This document shows, piece by piece, positions 13,534 through 15,706 of a DNA stretch of 15,706 nt. Below the pieces are notes generated by a model. That model was not told the DNA's origin. It was given only the letters and a program-made list of their open reading frames with translations, and did no database searches. The translations under genes were made by a program, and so were the position numbers. How positions within the stretch are numbered: position 1 is the first letter of the stretch; each line of letters begins with the position of its first letter. The DNA is taken from the NCBI GenBank assembly GCA_903893485.1, contig CAITMK010000005.1:1-15706 (forward strand), in the 5' to 3' direction. Source of the DNA: Candidatus Magasanikiibacteriota bacterium. GTDB lineage: Bacteria; Patescibacteria; ABY1; Magasanikbacterales; 2-02-FULL-50-9b.

Positions 13534-14136
13534 GTGAATCCGCGCCCAAAATCCGTTCAACAATTAGTTGATGTTTTTAAACGACTCCCTGGTGTTGGCC
13601 CCAAAACCGCGGAGCGTTTTGTTATGCATTTACTCAAGGCGGGGCGCGGCGAAGTGACGCGTTTGACGCGATCACTCGACGAGTTGCAAAATAATGTTCG
13701 CTCCTGCGAAGTGTGTTTTACATTCGCGGAAAAATCGCCGTGCGAAATTTGCGCAAGCGACAAGCGCAACAAAAAAACGATTTGTGTGGTTGCAGAGCCG
13801 CAGGATATTTTTGCCCTGGAAAAGGTTGGCGCGTATAGTGGCGTGTACCATGTACTGCGTGGACTCATTGACCCGATGCATGATGCGGGCGTCGCGCATT
13901 TAAAGATTTCGGAGTTGGTTGCACGTGCGGCCGGCGGCGCGGAGGAAATAATTTTTGCGTTTGACCCAACGATCGAGGGTGAAACAACGATACAGTTTAT
14001 TGAAAAACAATTGGCTGGATTACCAGTGGCGCGTACCCGTTTGGCGACCGGTTTGCCGGCTGGCGGTTCTGTGGAATATGCGGATGAAGTGACGCTCGCA
14101 GGGGCACTTGCGAATCGCCAACAAATTAAAAAATAA
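13534..14136 (+). CDS. recR: Recombination mediator RecR
   Basis: A 200-residue repair protein that works with RecO, and RecF where present, to load RecA on gapped DNA. Order of parts: helix-hairpin-helix LPGVGPKTAER (18-28); zinc finger C58-x2-C61 and C70-x2-C73 (CEVC and CEIC); Toprim domain from about 83 (TICVVAEPQDIFALE) including HVLRG (106-110) and DPTIEGE (144-150). Many bacteria have NPTVEGE at the last motif, so D144 is a small variation. It starts with GTG at 13534; no nearby ATG fits. It ends just before a strong hairpin terminator. Standard length. Confidence 0.97.
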   Translation: MNPRPKSVQQLVDVFKRLPGVGPKTAERFVMHLLKAGRGEVTRLTRSLDELQNNVRSCEVCFTFAEKSPCEICASDKRNKKTICVVAEPQDIFALEKVGAYSGVYHVLRGLIDPMHDAGVAHLKISELVARAAGGAEEIIFAFDPTIEGETTIQFIEKQLAGLPVARTRLATGLPAGGSVEYADEVTLAGALANRQQIKK

Positions 14137-14137
14137 A

Positions 14138-14190
14138 GAGACCTCGCGACCACGTGTGTTTCAACGTGATGGCGAGGTCTTAATTTTTTT
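14138..14190. terminator. Bidirectional terminator between recR and the helicase gene
   Basis: AGACCTCGC (14139-14147) pairs with GCGAGGTCT (14172-14180). An inner CACGT with ACGTG stem is separated by a small internal loop. On the plus side TTAATTTTTTT follows; on the minus side CTCTTTATTTTTTAATT follows. It lies directly after both converging stop codons, so it should end both transcripts. Confidence 0.9.
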
Positions 14191-14192
14191 GA

Positions 14193-15706
14193 TTACTTTT
14201 CAGCTTCCGACGTCGCCATCAAGTTCATGGCGGAAACAGATTGCTTTTTCTGACGGCGAATTATCCAGGAACGAAGCTTGCTGCACCTTGGACAACCGCT
14301 TTTTTGTGTACGATGACAACCTGAAGTCTTCCATTCATGCCCACAAGTTAACACCTGACATTTCCACCAGATTTTTCTATGAGTTCCTGCAATCACGTTC
14401 CCAGGCGTAAGCGGCGCATTCCGTGTTGGATGAAACTCTTTTGCGAGTTGAGGGTGAGTAGTGCTCATACAATTTTGATCACTTGTCGCCATGTTTGCGC
14501 ACAGTGGACAACCTCTTCCCTTTACTCGATCGCCGCCGCCCGCCTTCCACTCATGCCCACAAGTTAACACCTGACATTTCCACCAGATTTTTCTATGAGT
14601 TCCTGCAATCACGTTCCCAGGCGTAAGCGGCGCATTTCGTGTTGGATGAAACTCTTTTGCGAGTTGAGGGTGAGTAGTGCTCATACAATTTTGATCACTT
14701 GTCACCATGTTTGCGCACAGTGGACAACCTCTCCCAACAACTCGACTCTGAACCTCTGCCTTCCACTCATGCCCACACGCCCCTATCTGACATTTCCACA
14801 AAACCTTCTTGTGCGTTCCAACAATCACCTCACTCGCCGGCAACTCATTTTTCGGCGAATACTCCGCCGCCAAATGCGGGATCTCAGAAACATACCGCTT
14901 CTGCCGAAGCAAAAACAGGATGTCCTGCAGTTCCCGCATCGTGTCGTCGAACGCGAACGTGAACCCATCCCCCGGAATGAAGAACGGGCCCTTGTCATAC
15001 TCGACTTGACCTTGCATGGAATAATCCTTGATCCGATCCACGAGCTGCTGCACAATCGCCACCCGATCGCAGTTGCCAACGAAATCGAGCACGGTCACCT
15101 TTTCTTTCCCCTCCAGCGTGCGCAGTCCACGACCGAGCTGCTGCAGGAAAATTCTGAGGCTGTCCGTTGCCCGCAAGAAAACGATGAGTTCGACATGTGG
15201 AATATCGATCCCCTCGTTCAACTTGTCGACCGCCACCAGGAAATTCAACTTTTTACTTTTGAACTCCCGCAGCGCCCGCTTATTTTCGTAGGAGCTGTTT
15301 TCCGAGTGGAGCGTCGCCGCGTTCGGCAGCTTTTCAGCCATCCGATTCGCGTGCTGCACTGTCGCACAAAAGACGATCGCACGATCGCCGTACTCCAGGA
15401 TCTTGCGCACGATTTCTTCGTCACGCCGCTCGATGAAGACGGTTTGATTGAGCTGCTTGATGGAGACTTTAGTGCCCCCGCCCTGCAACTGTGCGAGCAT
15501 CTCGTTCACCGCACGTTTGCTGAGGTGATCGGACAGCAAGTGGTAGTCCACTTTCGTGAGCCAGTCATTTGCGATCCCTTCTTCCAAGTTTACCTCAACC
15601 ACTGCGTCGCCGAACGTCTCGCGGATGTCGCGGTCGTCGGCGCGATGTGGCGTTGCTGTCATGCCGAGCAGTGTGCGCGGCGTGAAATACTCGATCACCG
15701 GCTTGA
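14193..15706 (-). CDS. Superfamily 2 helicase (C-terminal part) with three zinc-ribbon repeats; N-terminus beyond right edge
   Basis: The frame is open at the right edge; at least 503 codons are seen. Counting from codon GTG 15698, motif III is TATPHR (14-19) after YFTPRTLLGM, motif V-like VDKLNEGIDIP (158-168) and motif VI QQLGRGLR (186-193). Motifs I and II must lie beyond the edge. This matches the SSL2-like DEAD/DEAH family. From about residue 275 come three repeats of exactly 72 residues in spacing, each with C-x4-C-GHEW and CPxC: C303, C308, C325, C328; C375, C380, C397, C400; C447, C452, C469, C472. The repeats resemble the zinc-ribbon domain family DUF4379 (LAKEFHPTRN then IWWKC ... 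GHEWKA). Such repeats usually accompany nucleases. The function is probably DNA processing or defence; this is inferred from parts. The C-terminus ends in a basic stretch. Confidence 0.88.
   Translation of the reverse strand, partial: KPVIEYFTPRTLLGMTATPHRADDRDIRETFGDAVVEVNLEEGIANDWLTKVDYHLLSDHLSKRAVNEMLAQLQGGGTKVSIKQLNQTVFIERRDEEIVRKILEYGDRAIVFCATVQHANRMAEKLPNAATLHSENSSYENKRALREFKSKKLNFLVAVDKLNEGIDIPHVELIVFLRATDSLRIFLQQLGRGLRTLEGKEKVTVLDFVGNCDRVAIVQQLVDRIKDYSMQGQVEYDKGPFFIPGDGFTFAFDDTMRELQDILFLLRQKRYVSEIPHLAAEYSPKNELPASEVIVGTHKKVLWKCQIGACGHEWKAEVQSRVVGRGCPLCANMVTSDQNCMSTTHPQLAKEFHPTRNAPLTPGNVIAGTHRKIWWKCQVLTCGHEWKAGGGDRVKGRGCPLCANMATSDQNCMSTTHPQLAKEFHPTRNAPLTPGNVIAGTHRKIWWKCQVLTCGHEWKTSGCHRTQKSGCPRCSKLRSWIIRRQKKQSVSAMNLMATSEAEK
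14329..14516. repeat. Direct repeat copy A in the helicase gene
   Basis: A 188-base unit repeated at an offset of exactly 216 bases (72 codons), in frame. Copies A and B differ at three positions only (14334, 14421, 14488 against +216). It covers the end of one zinc-ribbon repeat and most of the next. Confidence 0.95.
14545..14732. repeat. Direct repeat copy B in the helicase gene
   Basis: Partner of the unit starting at 14329. The near-identity of DNA, not just protein, shows a recent tandem duplication or gene conversion. The first zinc-ribbon repeat outside this unit (about 14733-14860) has diverged strongly at DNA level. Confidence 0.95.

Noticed and set aside
13557..14153. 198-codon open frame antisense to recR
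   Set aside because: It mirrors the RecR gene, has no recognisable motif or start signal, and crosses the terminator.
14329..14732. Possible CRISPR-like or intergenic repeat array
   Set aside because: There are only two copies, they are 188 bases long, in frame, and encode zinc-ribbon repeats; no short repeat-spacer pattern is present.

Overview
The window looks like chromosomal DNA of a small-genome bacterium, most likely of the Candidate Phyla Radiation (Patescibacteria). This is an inference from style, not from a marker gene. The main operons are AT-rich and tightly overlapping, and most of their genes lack a Shine-Dalgarno sequence. Start codons lie on or just after the -10 box in at least one case. 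There is a surface protein with thrombospondin type 3 calcium repeats, and several membrane glycosyltransferase-like genes. No ribosomal protein, rRNA or tRNA gene is present to fix the taxon.

Layout, left to right. (1) A partial helical protein runs off the left edge (minus, 1-533). (2) A lone small gene of unknown function (700-987, minus) has its own promoter, ribosome binding site and terminator. (3) A five-gene minus operon spans 4288-1062: CDP-alcohol phosphatidyltransferase, GT-C-like membrane protein, anchored extracytoplasmic protein, 60-residue membrane protein, HIT protein. (4) A large polytopic membrane protein (4287-6173, plus) starts inside the same CATG as the operon. (5) A propeller plus calcium-repeat surface protein (7620-6181, minus) converges on it. 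(6) A lone three-helix membrane protein lies at 7793-8173 (plus). (7) A coupled minus operon (11003-8325) encodes a GT4 glycosyltransferase, an RlmI/RlmK-like methyltransferase and an RluA-type pseudouridine synthase. (8) A lone unknown gene lies at 11678-11106 (minus). (9) The plus-strand operon dnaB-ybaB-recR lies at 11841-14136. (10) A partial superfamily 2 helicase with three zinc-ribbon repeats runs off the right edge (minus, 14193-15706).

The genes fall into themes. Cell envelope: the phosphatidyltransferase, two GT-C-like proteins, the GT4 enzyme and the surface propeller. Replication and repair: DnaB, RecR, YbaB and the zinc-ribbon helicase. RNA modification: the methyltransferase and pseudouridine synthase.

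The most interesting signals are these. The helicase carries a C-terminal zinc-ribbon array with a recent 216-bp-period internal duplication. Three lone small genes share a layout of perfect TTGACA, TG-extended weak -10, strong Shine-Dalgarno and terminator. DnaA-box-like 9-mers cluster just upstream of dnaB. A terminator for one gene is encoded inside the coding end of its convergent neighbour. Two divergent genes share a start-site CATG.

No stretch longer than about 170 bases is without a gene. The gaps hold the promoters, ribosome binding sites and terminators listed.
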